In this document: positions 39,097-50,210 of the stretch, piece by piece
Position numbering within the stretch: the stretch's first letter is position 1
Layout: each line of letters opens with the position of its first letter
DNA from: Sphingopyxis sp. TUF1
GTDB lineage: Bacteria; Pseudomonadota; Alphaproteobacteria; Sphingomonadales; Sphingomonadaceae
NCBI RefSeq assembly: GCF_036687315.1
Contig: NZ_CP144683.1
Location: 2,922,001 to 2,986,000, forward strand
DNA length: 64,000 nucleotides
Reading direction: 5' to 3'
Notes under the pieces: generated by a model
The model's database searches: none
What the model saw: only the letters and a program-made list of their open reading frames with translations
Told to the model about the DNA's origin: nothing
Position numbers and translations under genes: made by a program

Positions 39097-40436
39097 CAGC
39101 TATATTCGATCACCGCGTCGCGGCGCAGGTCGCGCAAGTAGCGCTGGGCGCGCTTGTTGACCTTGTCTTCCAGCAATTTCGCCTCGATCTGCTCGACATT
39201 CGGCGCGGTCGCCGTCTCCGGCATGTCGCGGCCGCAGAGAACCAGAACGCTGACGCCCTCGTTCGCGGCGCCGAACGGCTGCGTCGTCTGGCCGATCTGC
39301 AGATTGACCAGCGTCGATTGAAGCGGAGCAGGCAGTACGCGCATCGCGATATTGTCGCGCGAGACCACGCTGGCCCCCAATTGCTGCGCCACCGTGTCGG
39401 CAGCGCCGCAACCGGCGATCGTGCGTGTCGCCTCGGCAAACTTTGCGGCGAGTTCGGACGCCCGTGCCTCAGTCGTTCCGGCCGGGAAATCGAGCGAAAT
39501 CTGCTTCAGACTGAGAACGGCGTCGCGCGGATCGGCGGTCAATACCTGTCTCCGGTCGATCAGCAACATGATCGAAACGCCGCCGGGTACTTCGATCGGC
39601 CCGACGAGCTGGCCGGGCTGCATCTGCGTGGCGGCTTCGCCCATCGACGCGGGAAGCTGCGCCGCCTTCACCCAGCCGAGGTCGCCGCCGACAACCGCGG
39701 TCGAGGCTTCCGAAAACTGGCGTGCATAGGCAGCAAAGCTGCCGCCTGCCTGTAACGCCTGGATGATTTTCTGGGCATTTTGGGTAACGGCGGCAATATT
39801 GTCGGGGGTTGCGGACAGATAGATTTCACCGAGATGAAATTCGTCCTGACCTTTTGAGGCTTCCATCTGCTTGACGATAAGATCGACCTCTTCCGTCGAA
39901 ACATTGGTCGTCGATTGAATGTTGCGCGACAGCAACCGGTCCCAGGCAAATTCGCCGCGAATCTGCTGCTTCACCGCAGCCGCCGACGACCCCTTGGACG
40001 CCAGATAGGTGGCGAACTGTTCGGGCGTCTGTTTGAAGCGCGTGGCGAGGCGGGCGAACTGCGCATCCACGACATTTTCATCGATGGTGATGTCGGCGGC
40101 GCGCGCCGCCTGGATTTGCAATTTTTCGTCGATCAGGTTGCTGAACACCTGATTGCGCAGCCGCTGTTCCTCTTCCGGAGGCAGTTTGACATCATTGTTG
40201 GCGATGCGGATCAGCGCCATCCGTTGTTCGATGTCGGTGGCGGTGATGATCTCGCCGTTGACGGTGGCCGAGGGGCGATAGACATTGGACCGGCTGTCGC
40301 CGTAAAGCTGCACATTGCCCGGAATTGTGAGGCTGGTAGTCGGAACTTCGGTGTCGGCGACGGTCTGCGCGAGCACCGGAGTAATGCCGGCGGCCGCCAG
40401 CGCGATCAGCCCGGTCATGGTCGAAAATTTGGTCAT
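39096..40436 (-). CDS. surA: Periplasmic chaperone / peptidyl-prolyl isomerase SurA
   Basis: Periplasmic protein of 446 aa assisting outer-membrane protein folding. It has a signal peptide (about 1-23, TPVLAQ), a helical SurA N-terminal domain (about 55-210) and a parvulin-type domain (about 213-310; EFHLGEIYLSA, GGDLGWVKAAQLP). A second, weaker parvulin-like part follows. In many relatives lptD lies upstream; here biotin genes do. Likely essential for the abundant TonB receptors and the autotransporter. Confidence 0.92.
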   Translation of the reverse strand: MTKFSTMTGLIALAAAGITPVLAQTVADTEVPTTSLTIPGNVQLYGDSRSNVYRPSATVNGEIITATDIEQRMALIRIANNDVKLPPEEEQRLRNQVFSNLIDEKLQIQAARAADITIDENVVDAQFARLATRFKQTPEQFATYLASKGSSAAAVKQQIRGEFAWDRLLSRNIQSTTNVSTEEVDLIVKQMEASKGQDEFHLGEIYLSATPDNIAAVTQNAQKIIQALQAGGSFAAYARQFSEASTAVVGGDLGWVKAAQLPASMGEAATQMQPGQLVGPIEVPGGVSIMLLIDRRQVLTADPRDAVLSLKQISLDFPAGTTEARASELAAKFAEATRTIAGCGAADTVAQQLGASVVSRDNIAMRVLPAPLQSTLVNLQIGQTTQPFGAANEGVSVLVLCGRDMPETATAPNVEQIEAKLLEDKVNKRAQRYLRDLRRDAVIEYS

Positions 40437-40573
40437 CTTTACCCTATTCGAAAAGCTCCGGACGCTCCGTATCAGCGGATACGCCCGATGGTCCAGCGCA
40501 ATCCGCCATCGGCGCCATTTGTCTTGCGGCCGATAGCGGGACCACGCTGAACCTAGGCTGAGCGGGGCGCGCG

Positions 40574-41827
40574 TCAGACGCTATCGAGCGATGCCGCGAT
40601 CGCATCCCATATCTGCGCCAGTTCCTGCGCGTCGGTGCAATAGGGCGGCATCACATAGATAGTGTTGCCGAGCGGACGAAGGAGGACGCCCTGATCGCGA
40701 CAAACGGCAGCGAGCCGGGGGGCGAGACTAGAAAGATAGCCTGAATCGGGCACCACCACGTCGACCGCGGCGATCGTGCCGAGGCGACGGGGGTCGCCGA
40801 CGCGCGGATGGTGCGAAAGGAGTGCGAGATGAGCGGCCTGTGCTTCTGCCAGCGTGTCGATGCGCTGCTGCACCGGCTCGTCGCGCCAGATGGCGAGATT
40901 CGCGTTCGCCGCGGCACAGGCGATCGGGTTCGCGGTATAGCTCGACGAATGATAAAAGGTCTTGCTGCGATCGGTGGAAAGATGCGCGGTGAAAACCGGC
41001 TCGATGCACAGCGTCACGGCGAGCGGGAGCGAACCGCCCGTAAGCCCCTTCGACAGGCAGAGGATGTCGGGGATCACTCCCGCCTGGTCGCACGCGAAGC
41101 GCGTGCCGGTGCGGCCCCAGCCGGTCATGACCTCGTCGGCGATGAACAGGACGCCGTAGTGTGCGCAAATCGCGCGCATTTCGGCGAGCACCCACGCCGG
41201 ATAGATCAGCATCCCGCCCGCCCCGAGGATCAGCGGTTCGACGATGAAGGCGGCAGGCCTGGCAGCGCAGGCGGCCTCCAATGCGTCGAGCGTGCTCTGT
41301 TCCATACCTTTGTGCGGGAAGGGGATCGAGCCGACGTCGAAGAGCAGGGGTTGCCAAGCGCGGTTATAGACACCGCGTTCGCCCACCGACATCGTTCCGA
41401 TGGTATCGCCGTGATAGCCATGTTCGAGAACGAGGATGCGGCTTCGCGCCTCGCCGATGTTGAACCAGTAGCCGAGCGCCATCTTCAAGGCGACCTCGAC
41501 GCTGGTCGAACCGGAGTCCGAGAAGAAGACGCGGGTGAGCTGATCGGGAGTGATGCGGATCAGTTCGGCGGCGAGTGTCTCGGCGGGTTCGTGCGTCCAG
41601 CCCGCGAAAATGATCTGGTCGAGCTTTTCAGCCTGTTCGCGGATCGCGGCCATGATGCGCGGGTGCGCGTGGCCGTGGGTGGTGACCCACCAGCTGGAAA
41701 TGGCATCGATCCAGCTGTTGCCACTGGCGTCATAAAGGCGCGCACCGTCGCTGCGGGCGATCAGCGGGATCGGATCGCCCAGGCCATGCTGGGTGAAGGG
41801 GTGCCAGATGGGGGAATGGGCTGCCAT
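40574..41827 (-). CDS. bioA: Adenosylmethionine-8-amino-7-oxononanoate aminotransferase
   Basis: PLP enzyme of 417 aa that turns KAPA into DAPA in biotin synthesis using S-adenosylmethionine. Landmarks: PIWHPFTQHGLGDP, FFSDSGSTSVEVALKMAL, GYHGDTIGTMSVG, LFIADEVMTGWGRTG and the PLP lysine in LCLSKGLTGG. ATG at 41827 follows GGAAA; the frame open to 41881 covers a dispersed repeat and is not coding. Last of bioF-bioD-bioA. Confidence 0.95.
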   Translation of the reverse strand: MAAHSPIWHPFTQHGLGDPIPLIARSDGARLYDASGNSWIDAISSWWVTTHGHAHPRIMAAIREQAEKLDQIIFAGWTHEPAETLAAELIRITPDQLTRVFFSDSGSTSVEVALKMALGYWFNIGEARSRILVLEHGYHGDTIGTMSVGERGVYNRAWQPLLFDVGSIPFPHKGMEQSTLDALEAACAARPAAFIVEPLILGAGGMLIYPAWVLAEMRAICAHYGVLFIADEVMTGWGRTGTRFACDQAGVIPDILCLSKGLTGGSLPLAVTLCIEPVFTAHLSTDRSKTFYHSSSYTANPIACAAANANLAIWRDEPVQQRIDTLAEAQAAHLALLSHHPRVGDPRRLGTIAAVDVVVPDSGYLSSLAPRLAAVCRDQGVLLRPLGNTIYVMPPYCTDAQELAQIWDAIAASLDSV

Positions 41828-41842
41828 CTCGATTTCCGTTTG

Positions 41843-41916
41843 TGCTGAGCTTGTCGAAGCACCGTTTTTTCCATCCTTCAAAATGAGGACGGCCCTTTGA
41901 CAAGCTCAGGGCGAAC
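41843..41916. repeat. Palindromic repeat, CTGAGCTTGTCGAAG family
   Basis: TGAGCTTGTCGAAG near 41845 pairs with CTTTGACAAGCTCA near 41896, one mismatch, followed by GGGCGAAC. This is a common dispersed repeat type in sphingomonads. It lies between bioD and bioA and could weaken read-through. Confidence 0.7.
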
Positions 41917-41925
41917 GGCTTTGGA

Positions 41926-42534
41926 TTAGATGAAATCTGCCGGATCGAAGTTCGCGCTGAACGCGGCGGCGAGCGTTTCGGGCGTCAGCGGGTCGATGAC
42001 AGGCAGCCGCCCCAACCGGCGTACCCCGCCGATGTCGCAGATGATCGCTTCGCTGTCCTCTACCGCGTCGCCCAGGAAGGCGAGGCCGTGGATGGGGACT
42101 TTGCGGCTCCTGAGCGCTTCGATAGTCAGCAGGCTATGGTTGATCGTGCCGAGCGCGGTGCGAGCGCAGACGATGACGGGTATCTGCCACGTGGCGAACA
42201 GGTCGGCGTAAAGGGTCGTTCGGGTGACCGGAACCAGCGCGCCGCCCGCGCCCTCGACGATCAATTCGCCTGAAGGCGGGGTCAGCCTTTCGATGTCGAT
42301 GGTGATGCCGTCAATTTCGGCCGCGCGATGTGGCGAGGCGGGGGTGACGAGGCGGTACGCTTCCGGCAGCACCGGCACATCGGCGAGGCGCGCGACGGCT
42401 TCGCTGTCGGTTTCGTCTTCAAGACCCGACTGGACAGGTTTCCAATAGGGCGTCCGCGTCGCGCCTGCCAAAGCGGCGGAAAAGACGGTCTTCCCGATCC
42501 CGGTGTCGGTGCCCGTAACCACGAAACGTGTCAT
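41926..42534 (-). CDS. bioD: Dethiobiotin synthetase
   Basis: ATP-dependent enzyme of 202 aa closing the ureido ring of dethiobiotin from DAPA and CO2. It has the P-loop [28 protein letters not shown] and the second site [14 protein letters not shown] at 42534 overlaps the bioF stop (ATGA); the much longer open frame upstream is antisense-like shadow of bioF. Middle gene of the biotin operon. Confidence 0.94.
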   Translation of the reverse strand: MTRFVVTGTDTGIGKTVFSAALAGATRTPYWKPVQSGLEDETDSEAVARLADVPVLPEAYRLVTPASPHRAAEIDGITIDIERLTPPSGELIVEGAGGALVPVTRTTLYADLFATWQIPVIVCARTALGTINHSLLTIEALRSRKVPIHGLAFLGDAVEDSEAIICDIGGVRRLGRLPVIDPLTPETLAAAFSANFDPADFI

Positions 42535-43667
42535 GCTGCGGCCATGGCTTCGGCAAGGGTGTCGGCCATGTCGTCGATGTCGGCTTCGTCGACATTGAGC
42601 GTAATCGCGATGCGGAGGCGCGCCGTGCCTTGGGCGACGGTCGGCGGACGGATACCGCGGATGTCGAAGCCGGCTTCGCGCAAGCTTCCCGCAACACGCA
42701 TCGTGCGGTCGTTGTCGCCGATGATCACAGGCAGGATCTGGGTTCCGCTGGCGGGAATGCCGAGCGGGACAAGCCGTTCGGCGGCATGGCGGACGAGCGC
42801 GTGGAGGCGTGCCTGGCGCTCGGGTTCGTTCGCGACGATCTCGATCGCCTGACGGACGAGCCACGCGATCAGCGGCGACGGCGCGGTCGAAAAAATGAAG
42901 GGGCGGCCGCGGTTGACAAGGAAATCGGTGGCGACCGCGGGGGCGCAGAGAAGGGCGCCTTCGACCCCCAAGGCCTTGCCGCAGGTGTGGAGGGTGACGA
43001 GGTTGTCGCGGCGCGGCAGGGCGTGTGCGAGGCCGGCGCCGCCGGGTCCGAAAACGCCGGTTGCGTGCGCTTCGTCGACGACGAGTATGGCGTCGTGACG
43101 GTCGGCGACATCGGCGAGCTGGGCGAGCGGGGCGCGGTCGCCGTCCATGCTGTAGAGGCTTTCGACGGCGATCCACGGCGTTCCGGCACCGCCGCCCGCG
43201 CGCCAGCGGACGATGATGTCCTCGAACGTCTGCACGTCGTTGTGGGTCGCGGCGACATGCCCGGCGCGGCCGAGCTTCATTCCGTCGTGCGCGCTGGCGT
43301 GGATCAGCTCGTCGTGGACGACGAGGTCGCCGCGCTGGGGCAATGTCGCGAACAGCGCGGCGTTGGCGGCGAAGCCGGTGGAGAAAAACAAGGCGGCCTC
43401 GCTGCCATAATGGCGCGCGGCGTGTGTTTCGAGCGCCTCATGCTCGGCGTGATTGCCACGGAGCAGGCGTGATCCGCCCGATCCGGCAGGAAGGCCGCGT
43501 TCGAGGCCTGCGGCGAGCGCGCTGCGCAGGACGTCGGAATTGGCGAGACCGAGATAGTCGTTCGACGCAAAATCGCGCCCGGTGCGCGGCGCGAGAGTGC
43601 GGCGGCGGCTTTGGGCCGCGAGCGCGGCCAAATCCTTGCGGTGGGTGTCGAAGGGAGAGTTCGGCAT
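42531..43667 (-). CDS. bioF: 8-amino-7-oxononanoate synthase
   Basis: PLP enzyme of 378 aa condensing pimeloyl thioester with alanine, the first ring-carbon step of biotin synthesis. Landmarks: [46 protein letters not shown] and the PLP lysine in [11 protein letters not shown]. First gene of bioF-bioD-bioA. bioB and a pimeloyl-forming gene are not in the window. Confidence 0.95.
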   Translation of the reverse strand: MPNSPFDTHRKDLAALAAQSRRRTLAPRTGRDFASNDYLGLANSDVLRSALAAGLERGLPAGSGGSRLLRGNHAEHEALETHAARHYGSEAALFFSTGFAANAALFATLPQRGDLVVHDELIHASAHDGMKLGRAGHVAATHNDVQTFEDIIVRWRAGGGAGTPWIAVESLYSMDGDRAPLAQLADVADRHDAILVVDEAHATGVFGPGGAGLAHALPRRDNLVTLHTCGKALGVEGALLCAPAVATDFLVNRGRPFIFSTAPSPLIAWLVRQAIEIVANEPERQARLHALVRHAAERLVPLGIPASGTQILPVIIGDNDRTMRVAGSLREAGFDIRGIRPPTVAQGTARLRIAITLNVDEADIDDMADTLAEAMAAA

Positions 43668-43681
43668 GCCTATCTCATTTT

Positions 43682-43775
43682 GTCATTGCGAGCGAAGCGA
43701 AGCAATCTCCAGCCCGCGAAATTGCACGAGGCTGATGGCTGGAGATTGCTTCGTCGCTGCGCTCCTCGCAATGAC
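43682..43775. repeat. Palindromic repeat, GTCATTGCGAG family (copy 2)
   Basis: GTCATTGCGAGCGAAGCGAA and AATCTCCAG pair with CTGGAGATTGCTTCG and CTCCTCGCAATGAC. It lies between ilvC and bioF and closely matches the copy at 56528-56618. Confidence 0.88.
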
Positions 43776-43791
43776 GAGGTGTGTTGGCAGT

Positions 43792-44929
<1,138 letters not shown>

Positions 44930-44955
44930 GATAGTTGGACCTTGGTTCTATAAAC

Positions 44956-45471
44956 TCAGAGCGCCTCCGGCCCGCGGGCGATGGCGACGACGCCGGTGCG
45001 GCCGACCTCGACCAACCCGCATTCGCGCATCAAGGCGATGAAGCGGTCGACCTTGTCGCTCGTCCCGGTGATTTCGAAGATGAAGCTCGTCAGCGTGGTA
45101 TCGACGACCTTGGCGCGGAACACGTCGGCCATGCGCAGCGCCTCGATCCTTTTGTCACCAGTGCCCGCGACCTTTACCAGCGCGATCTCGCGCTCGACAT
45201 GCGCGCCTTGATCCATGAGGTCGGTGACGCTGTGCACGGGCACTAGCCGTTCGAGCTGCGCGATGATCTGGTCGATCACCGCTGGCGGGCCGCTCGTGAC
45301 GATGGTGATGCGCGACAGCGCATGATCGGCGCTGATGTCGGCGACGGTCAGGCTCTCGATATTATAGCCGCGGGCTGAGAACATGCCGGTGATCTTTGCG
45401 AGAATACCGGACTCGTTATCGACCGTGACTGCGAGCACATGACGCTCGCCGGCTTCGGTTTTGATTTTCAT
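44956..45471 (-). CDS. ilvN: Acetolactate synthase small (regulatory) subunit
   Basis: Regulatory subunit of 171 aa that gives valine feedback to acetolactate synthase. It carries an N-terminal ACT domain (VLAVTVDNESGILAKITGMF, ARGYNIESLTV) and a C-terminal ACT-like part (KVVDTTLTSFIFEITG). The ATG at 45471 lies just after the ilvB stop, so translation is probably coupled. Confidence 0.94.
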   Translation of the reverse strand: MKIKTEAGERHVLAVTVDNESGILAKITGMFSARGYNIESLTVADISADHALSRITIVTSGPPAVIDQIIAQLERLVPVHSVTDLMDQGAHVEREIALVKVAGTGDKRIEALRMADVFRAKVVDTTLTSFIFEITGTSDKVDRFIALMRECGLVEVGRTGVVAIARGPEAL

Positions 45472-45475
45472 GGGA

Positions 45476-47230
45476 TTACACCAGCGCTTTCGCTTCGTCG
45501 TCCATTGTGCCGACAATGTCGTTCGGCTGAAGGATCATGTCGGTGTGCGCGGCGCCCGACGGGATCATCGGGAAGCAATTGGCAAGCTGTGCGACGCGGC
45601 AGTCGACGATCACCGGACCTGGCGTGTCGATCATCGTCTGGATGCCCGCTTCGAGTTCACCCAGCGTGTCAATGCGCAGCCCTGTCCAGCCATAGGCGTC
45701 GGCGAGTTTCACAAAATCGGGCAGGCTGTCCGAATAGCTGTTCGAATAGCGGCTTTCATAGGTCAGTTCCTGCCACTGGCGGACCATCCCCATCCATTCA
45801 TTGTTGAGGATGAAGATCTTTACCGGCAGGCGGTATTGGCTGACCGTACCCATTTCCTGAATGTTCATCTGCAGCGAGGCTTCGCCCGCGATGCAAATAA
45901 CGAGGCGGTTCGGGTTGGCGATCTGCGCGCCCACCGCGGCGGGAAAGCCGTAACCCATCGTGCCGAGCCCGCCGCTGGTCAGCCAGCGGTTGGGCGCCGA
46001 AAAGCCGAAATGCTGCGCGGCCCACATCTGATGCTGACCGACTTCGGTCGTGATGATCGGGTCGTGCCCGCGCGTCGCGTCGAACAATGCCTTCACCGCG
46101 CGCTGCGGCATGATGTCGGCGTCCGGTTCCTTCTTTTCGGGGAAGTCGAGGCAGCGCGTCGCGCGCCAGCCGTCGACGCGGCGCCACCATTCGCCCAGGT
46201 CCCGCGCCTTATGGCCCTTGTCGGCCCACGCGGCGATCAGGGCGTCGAGTGCGCGGCCCGCGTCGCCGACGATCGCGAGATCGACGGGGACGATCTTGTT
46301 GATCGAGCTGCGGTCGATGTCGATATGTATCTTTTTGGAACCGGGCGAGAAAGCATCGAGACGGCCGGTCACGCGATCGTCGAAGCGCGCGCCGACCGCG
46401 ATGATCAGGTCGGCGCGGTTCATCGCCATATTGGCTTCATAGGTTCCGTGCATCCCGAGCATACCGAGCCATTTGGGATCGTCGGCGGGAAAAGCGCCGA
46501 GCCCCATCAAGGTCGAGGTGATCGGCGCGCCGGTCAGCGACACGAGCTGGCGCAAGGCAGCGCTTGCGTCGGGGCCCGCATTGATGACGCCGCCGCCGGT
46601 ATAGAAGATCGGGCGCTCGGCCGCGGCGATCATGTCGATCGCCTGCGCGATGGCATCGGCGTCGGGTTCGACCTGTGGGCGATAGCTGTTGTGCTGGATG
46701 AATTCGGGCACGCTATAGGTGCCGGTCGCGACCTGCACATTCTTCGGAATGTCGATCACCACCGGGCCGGGGCGGCCGTGCGTTGCGATGTGAAACGCCT
46801 CGTGCATGATCGGCCCCAAACGGTCAGGGTCCATGACGAGATAATTATGCTTGGTGCAGTGACGCGTGATGCCGACCGTGTCGCATTCCTGAAAGGCGTC
46901 GGTGCCGATCAGCGTGGTGGGAACCTGCCCAGTAAGCACAACCATCGGAATGGAGTCGAGCAAAGCGTCGGTGATGCCAGTGACGGCGTTCGTCGCGCCG
47001 GGGCCCGAGGTGACGAGCACGACGCCGGGCTTACCGGTCGAGCGCGCATAGCCCTCCGCTGCGTGGGTCGCGGCCTGTTCGTGGCGGACGAGGATATGCT
47101 TGATCGTCGGGTGCTTGTAGAGCGCGTCATAGATCGGAAGCACCGCGCCGCCCGGATAGCCGAACACTGTGTCGACGCCAAGGTCGACCAGCGCCTGAAC
47201 CACCATGTCGGCACCGCTCATTTCCGTCAC
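45476..47230 (-). CDS. ilvB: Acetolactate synthase large (catalytic) subunit
   Basis: ThDP/FAD enzyme of 584 aa joining two pyruvates, or pyruvate and 2-oxobutyrate, first step of branched-chain amino acid synthesis. Landmarks: VFGYPGGAVLPIYDAL, the catalytic Glu in RHEQAATHAAEGYAR, LTSGGLGTMGYGFPAA and the ThDP site GEASLQMNIQEM...LNNEWMG. This site reads GEAS where many relatives have GDGS. Start set at GTG 47230 after AAAGG; another GTG lies at 47248. Operon with ilvN and ilvC. Confidence 0.94.
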   Translation of the reverse strand: MTEMSGADMVVQALVDLGVDTVFGYPGGAVLPIYDALYKHPTIKHILVRHEQAATHAAEGYARSTGKPGVVLVTSGPGATNAVTGITDALLDSIPMVVLTGQVPTTLIGTDAFQECDTVGITRHCTKHNYLVMDPDRLGPIMHEAFHIATHGRPGPVVIDIPKNVQVATGTYSVPEFIQHNSYRPQVEPDADAIAQAIDMIAAAERPIFYTGGGVINAGPDASAALRQLVSLTGAPITSTLMGLGAFPADDPKWLGMLGMHGTYEANMAMNRADLIIAVGARFDDRVTGRLDAFSPGSKKIHIDIDRSSINKIVPVDLAIVGDAGRALDALIAAWADKGHKARDLGEWWRRVDGWRATRCLDFPEKKEPDADIMPQRAVKALFDATRGHDPIITTEVGQHQMWAAQHFGFSAPNRWLTSGGLGTMGYGFPAAVGAQIANPNRLVICIAGEASLQMNIQEMGTVSQYRLPVKIFILNNEWMGMVRQWQELTYESRYSNSYSDSLPDFVKLADAYGWTGLRIDTLGELEAGIQTMIDTPGPVIVDCRVAQLANCFPMIPSGAAHTDMILQPNDIVGTMDDEAKALV

Positions 47231-47304
47231 GACAAAACACCTTTCCACACAAAAACGCAGCGCTTGTGCGCTGCAACAGGGCTGCGGGCAATAGTTGCAT
47301 GATT

Positions 47305-48264
47305 CTATCTTGTCAACAGCATATCACGTAATTTTATTACTAAATCGTCGATGTTGTCGTTGTTTAATGACTCGGTGGAGCGTGACCAGCTCGCCGGGGG
47401 CTGATGGCGGAACCAGGTGAACTGGCGTTTGGCATATTGGCGCGTCGCCGCCTGCGCGGCCGCGAGCGCCTCGTCGCGGCTCGCCGTGCCATCGAGGAAG
47501 GCCGCGATCTGCGGGACACCGATCGCGCGCATGACGGGAAGGTCGGGATCGAGGCCGCGGGCGAGCAGCGCTTCGACTTCGCCGATGGCGCCGCCATCGA
47601 ACATTTGCACCAGCCGCGCATCGCAGCGTGCCCGCAGCCAGTCGCGCGGTGGCAACAGGACCAGCGGGGCAAGGGCGACACGGTCGGCGATGCCGCCTTC
47701 GCGCGCCTGCTGCCAGCTTGCCAGCGTGCGCCCGGTCGAACGCACAACTTCGAGCGCGCGCGCGACGCGGGTGATGTCGGCGGGGTTCAGCCGCGCCGCC
47801 GCCGCCGGGTCGGCGACCGCGAGGGCCGCGTGGGCTTCGCCGACCGGAAGCGTGCGCACGGCCTGGCGGACGGCGGGATCGATTTCAGGGACCGGCGCAA
47901 TGCCGAAAAGGAGCGTGCGCAGATAAAGCCCGGTGCCGCCGACGAGAACGGGCACACGGTTTGCGCGATGGGCAGACTCGATCTCGGCGCGCGCTTCGGC
48001 GGCCCAGCGTGCGGCGTTACAGGCCTCCGCGCCGTCGATGTGACCGAACAGGCGATGCGACACGCCCGCCATTTCGGTGTCGGTCGGCCGCGCCGAGAGT
48101 ATCCGCAGATCGGTATAGACCTGGCTGGCATCGGCGTTGATCACGACCGCGTCGCCCAGCGCCCTGGCCAGGCCGACGGCCAGCGCGCTTTTGCCGCTGG
48201 CTGTCGGCCCCGCGATGATCGCGAGCGGCAAGGGCGTGGGGGGCGGGGTCGATGAAACAGCCAT
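47305..48264 (-). CDS. miaA: tRNA dimethylallyltransferase
   Basis: Enzyme of 319 aa adding dimethylallyl to A37 of tRNAs reading UNN codons. P-loop [36 protein letters not shown], and [14 protein letters not shown] are family motifs; the tail has [14 protein letters not shown]. It lies 74 bases upstream of ilvB on the same strand and may share transcription. Confidence 0.95.
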   Translation of the reverse strand: MAVSSTPPPTPLPLAIIAGPTASGKSALAVGLARALGDAVVINADASQVYTDLRILSARPTDTEMAGVSHRLFGHIDGAEACNAARWAAEARAEIESAHRANRVPVLVGGTGLYLRTLLFGIAPVPEIDPAVRQAVRTLPVGEAHAALAVADPAAAARLNPADITRVARALEVVRSTGRTLASWQQAREGGIADRVALAPLVLLPPRDWLRARCDARLVQMFDGGAIGEVEALLARGLDPDLPVMRAIGVPQIAAFLDGTASRDEALAAAQAATRQYAKRQFTWFRHQPPASWSRSTESLNNDNIDDLVIKLRDMLLTR

Positions 48265-48324
48265 TCCGCTCGCGCGATAGCAGGCCCCGCGCGTGCAGGC
48301 GAGACGGCGCTTCGGCCCGGCGCC

Positions 48325-48957
48325 CTAACGGCGCGCTTCGGTCGCCATCCGCACGGCCAGCCCGGCGAGCACGGTTCCCATGATCCACCGCTGGACCCGC
48401 GCGAACGACGGGCGGTCGACCAGAAATCTGGCGAAGCCCGCGGCGGAAAAGATGATCGCCATATTCACCAGCGCGCTGATGAGGATCTGCACCGTCCCCA
48501 GAGCGAGCGCCTGCCCGAGGATGCTTCCGCTGGTAGGGGTGATGAATTGCGGCAGCAGCGACAGATACATCACGGCGATTTTCGGGTTCAGCAGGTTGGT
48601 GAGGAACCCCATCAGGAACAGCTTGGACGGCGGGTCCGCATTTAGCTGTTTCACCTCGAACGGCGATCGGCCACCCGGCCGCACCGCCTGCCACGCGAGC
48701 CACAGCAGATAGAGCGCGCCCGCGAAGCGTATCGCGTCATAGGCAAAGGGGATCGCCATCACGAGCGCGGTGATACCGAAGGCCGCGCACAGCATGTAGA
48801 AAACGAAACCGAGCGCGACGCCGCCCAGCGAAATCATCCCCGCCGCGCGGCCCTGACAGATGGCGCGCGAAATCAGATAGACCATATTGGGCCCGGGCGT
48901 CACGACCATGGCAAAGGCAATGAGGGCGAAGGCGAGCAGATTATCGGGTTCGGGCAT
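48325..48957 (-). CDS. LysE/RhtB family translocator
   Basis: Inner-membrane exporter of 210 aa with six helices, of the amino-acid efflux family (MVVTPGPNMVYLISRAICQG, GFLTNLLNPKIAVMYLSLLP). ATG at 48957 follows AGGAGG. It sits between miaA and serB. Likely cargo is an amino acid or homoserine-like compound, but this is not readable from sequence. Confidence 0.87.
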   Translation of the reverse strand: MPEPDNLLAFALIAFAMVVTPGPNMVYLISRAICQGRAAGMISLGGVALGFVFYMLCAAFGITALVMAIPFAYDAIRFAGALYLLWLAWQAVRPGGRSPFEVKQLNADPPSKLFLMGFLTNLLNPKIAVMYLSLLPQFITPTSGSILGQALALGTVQILISALVNMAIIFSAAGFARFLVDRPSFARVQRWIMGTVLAGLAVRMATEARR

Positions 48958-49258
48958 TGCATTCCTCCTGACAGAATCGATGCCCAGACGCGCGGCGGCA
49001 AGTCCCCGCGCTTCCCGATGGTGACCCATCTCCAGCGTCAGTCACGCGGGTGAAAGGCGTCATCGGTCAATCGGATTGGCCCGGCAACCCGAAAGCATCG
49101 CTATTCGGTAAAGCTTTGCTTTCAGGGCAGGAAGTACGGTTTGATTGCGGCCTGCGTCGGCAAAGCCGACTTGCCGGGCATCCGATCGCTCTTGCCGCTG
49201 GGCGCGGCGGCCGCGATAAGCTGGCTATCGAGGCTGTGAAAGACCGAAAGGACCCGCC
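48958..49258. other. Divergent promoter gap, no gene
   Basis: Separates the LysE-type gene from serB. It contains a short hairpin GTCGGC-AAA-GCCGAC near 49156 without a T-run. Nothing else was seen. Confidence 0.4.
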
Positions 49259-50143
49259 ATGTTCGTCGCCACATTGATTGCAGCCGGAAAGCTGACCGAC
49301 GAGGTGGTTCGCGAAGCGATCGACCGGCTCGACGCAACGGGGCACGACGTCGGCGCGCCGCACTGGCTGGATGTCGGCGACGCCGCTGACATCGTTTTTC
49401 AGGGCAGCCTGGTCAGTGCGCGCAGCGAATTGATGCTGATGGATCACGGCGCGCTCGACATCGTCGTTCAGCCGCTGGGCGATCGCACCAAGAAACTCAT
49501 CATCGCCGACATGGACTCGACGATGATCACCGTCGAATGCATCGACGAACTCGCCGACTATGCAGGACTGAAACCGCAGATCGCGGCGATTACCGAGCGG
49601 GCGATGAACGGCGAGCTCGATTTTCGCGCAGCGCTGGAGGAGCGCGTGGGCCTGCTCGCAGGGATGGACGAAGCGGTGCTTGCCGAATGCCGGATGGAGC
49701 GCGTGCGGCTGACGCGCGGCGCGCGGACGCTCGTGCAGACGATGAAGGCGCATGGCGCTTTTTCGGTGCTCGTGTCGGGCGGCTTCATGCCCTTTGCCGG
49801 GCCCGTTGGCGAAGCCGTCGGGTTCGACAAGGTTGTCGCGAACGAACTGGAGATCGCGGGCGGCAGGCTCACGGGCAAGGTGCTCGAACCGATCGTCGAC
49901 AGCGCGGCCAAGCTCGACACGCTCAAGGCCGAAGCCGCAGCGCACGGCCTGCCGCTTGCCGACACACTGGCGGTGGGCGATGGCGCAAACGACATTCCGA
50001 TGATTACGGCGGCGGGTCTCGGTATCGGCTATCATCCGCATCCCGCGGCGGCCGAGGCAGCGGCGGCGGTGATCTGCCACCATGATCTGACCGCTTTGCT
50101 CTGGGCGCAGGGTTATCCGCGACGCAGCTGGGTGCTGGGATAA
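49259..50143 (+). CDS. serB: Phosphoserine phosphatase
   Basis: HAD-family phosphatase of 294 aa, last step of serine synthesis. An N-terminal ACT-like regulatory part (about 1-75) precedes the catalytic domain with the nucleophile motif DMDSTMI, VLVSGGFMPFA (motif II), the Lys region and DGANDIPMI (motif III). ATG at 49259 follows AAAGGA at good spacing. Single gene facing the catabolic island. Confidence 0.95.
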   Translation: MFVATLIAAGKLTDEVVREAIDRLDATGHDVGAPHWLDVGDAADIVFQGSLVSARSELMLMDHGALDIVVQPLGDRTKKLIIADMDSTMITVECIDELADYAGLKPQIAAITERAMNGELDFRAALEERVGLLAGMDEAVLAECRMERVRLTRGARTLVQTMKAHGAFSVLVSGGFMPFAGPVGEAVGFDKVVANELEIAGGRLTGKVLEPIVDSAAKLDTLKAEAAAHGLPLADTLAVGDGANDIPMITAAGLGIGYHPHPAAAEAAAAVICHHDLTALLWAQGYPRRSWVLG

Positions 50144-50166
50144 AAAGAACCCGGCCAATGGCCGGG
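50142..50166 (-). terminator. Rho-independent terminator of the VOC-end operon
   Basis: On the minus strand CCCGGCC-ATT-GGCCGGG is followed by TTCTTTTTA. It ends the seven-gene leftward operon and lies at the serB 3' end. Confidence 0.8.
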
Positions 50167-50210
50167 CTCAGGAGGAGTTCCCGCAAGCGGAAATCCAGTG
50201 GATCGAAAAG

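Noticed and set aside
45461..47302. Plus-strand open frame of 613 codons opposite ilvB
   Set aside because: Antisense shadow without recognisable motifs; ilvB is certain.
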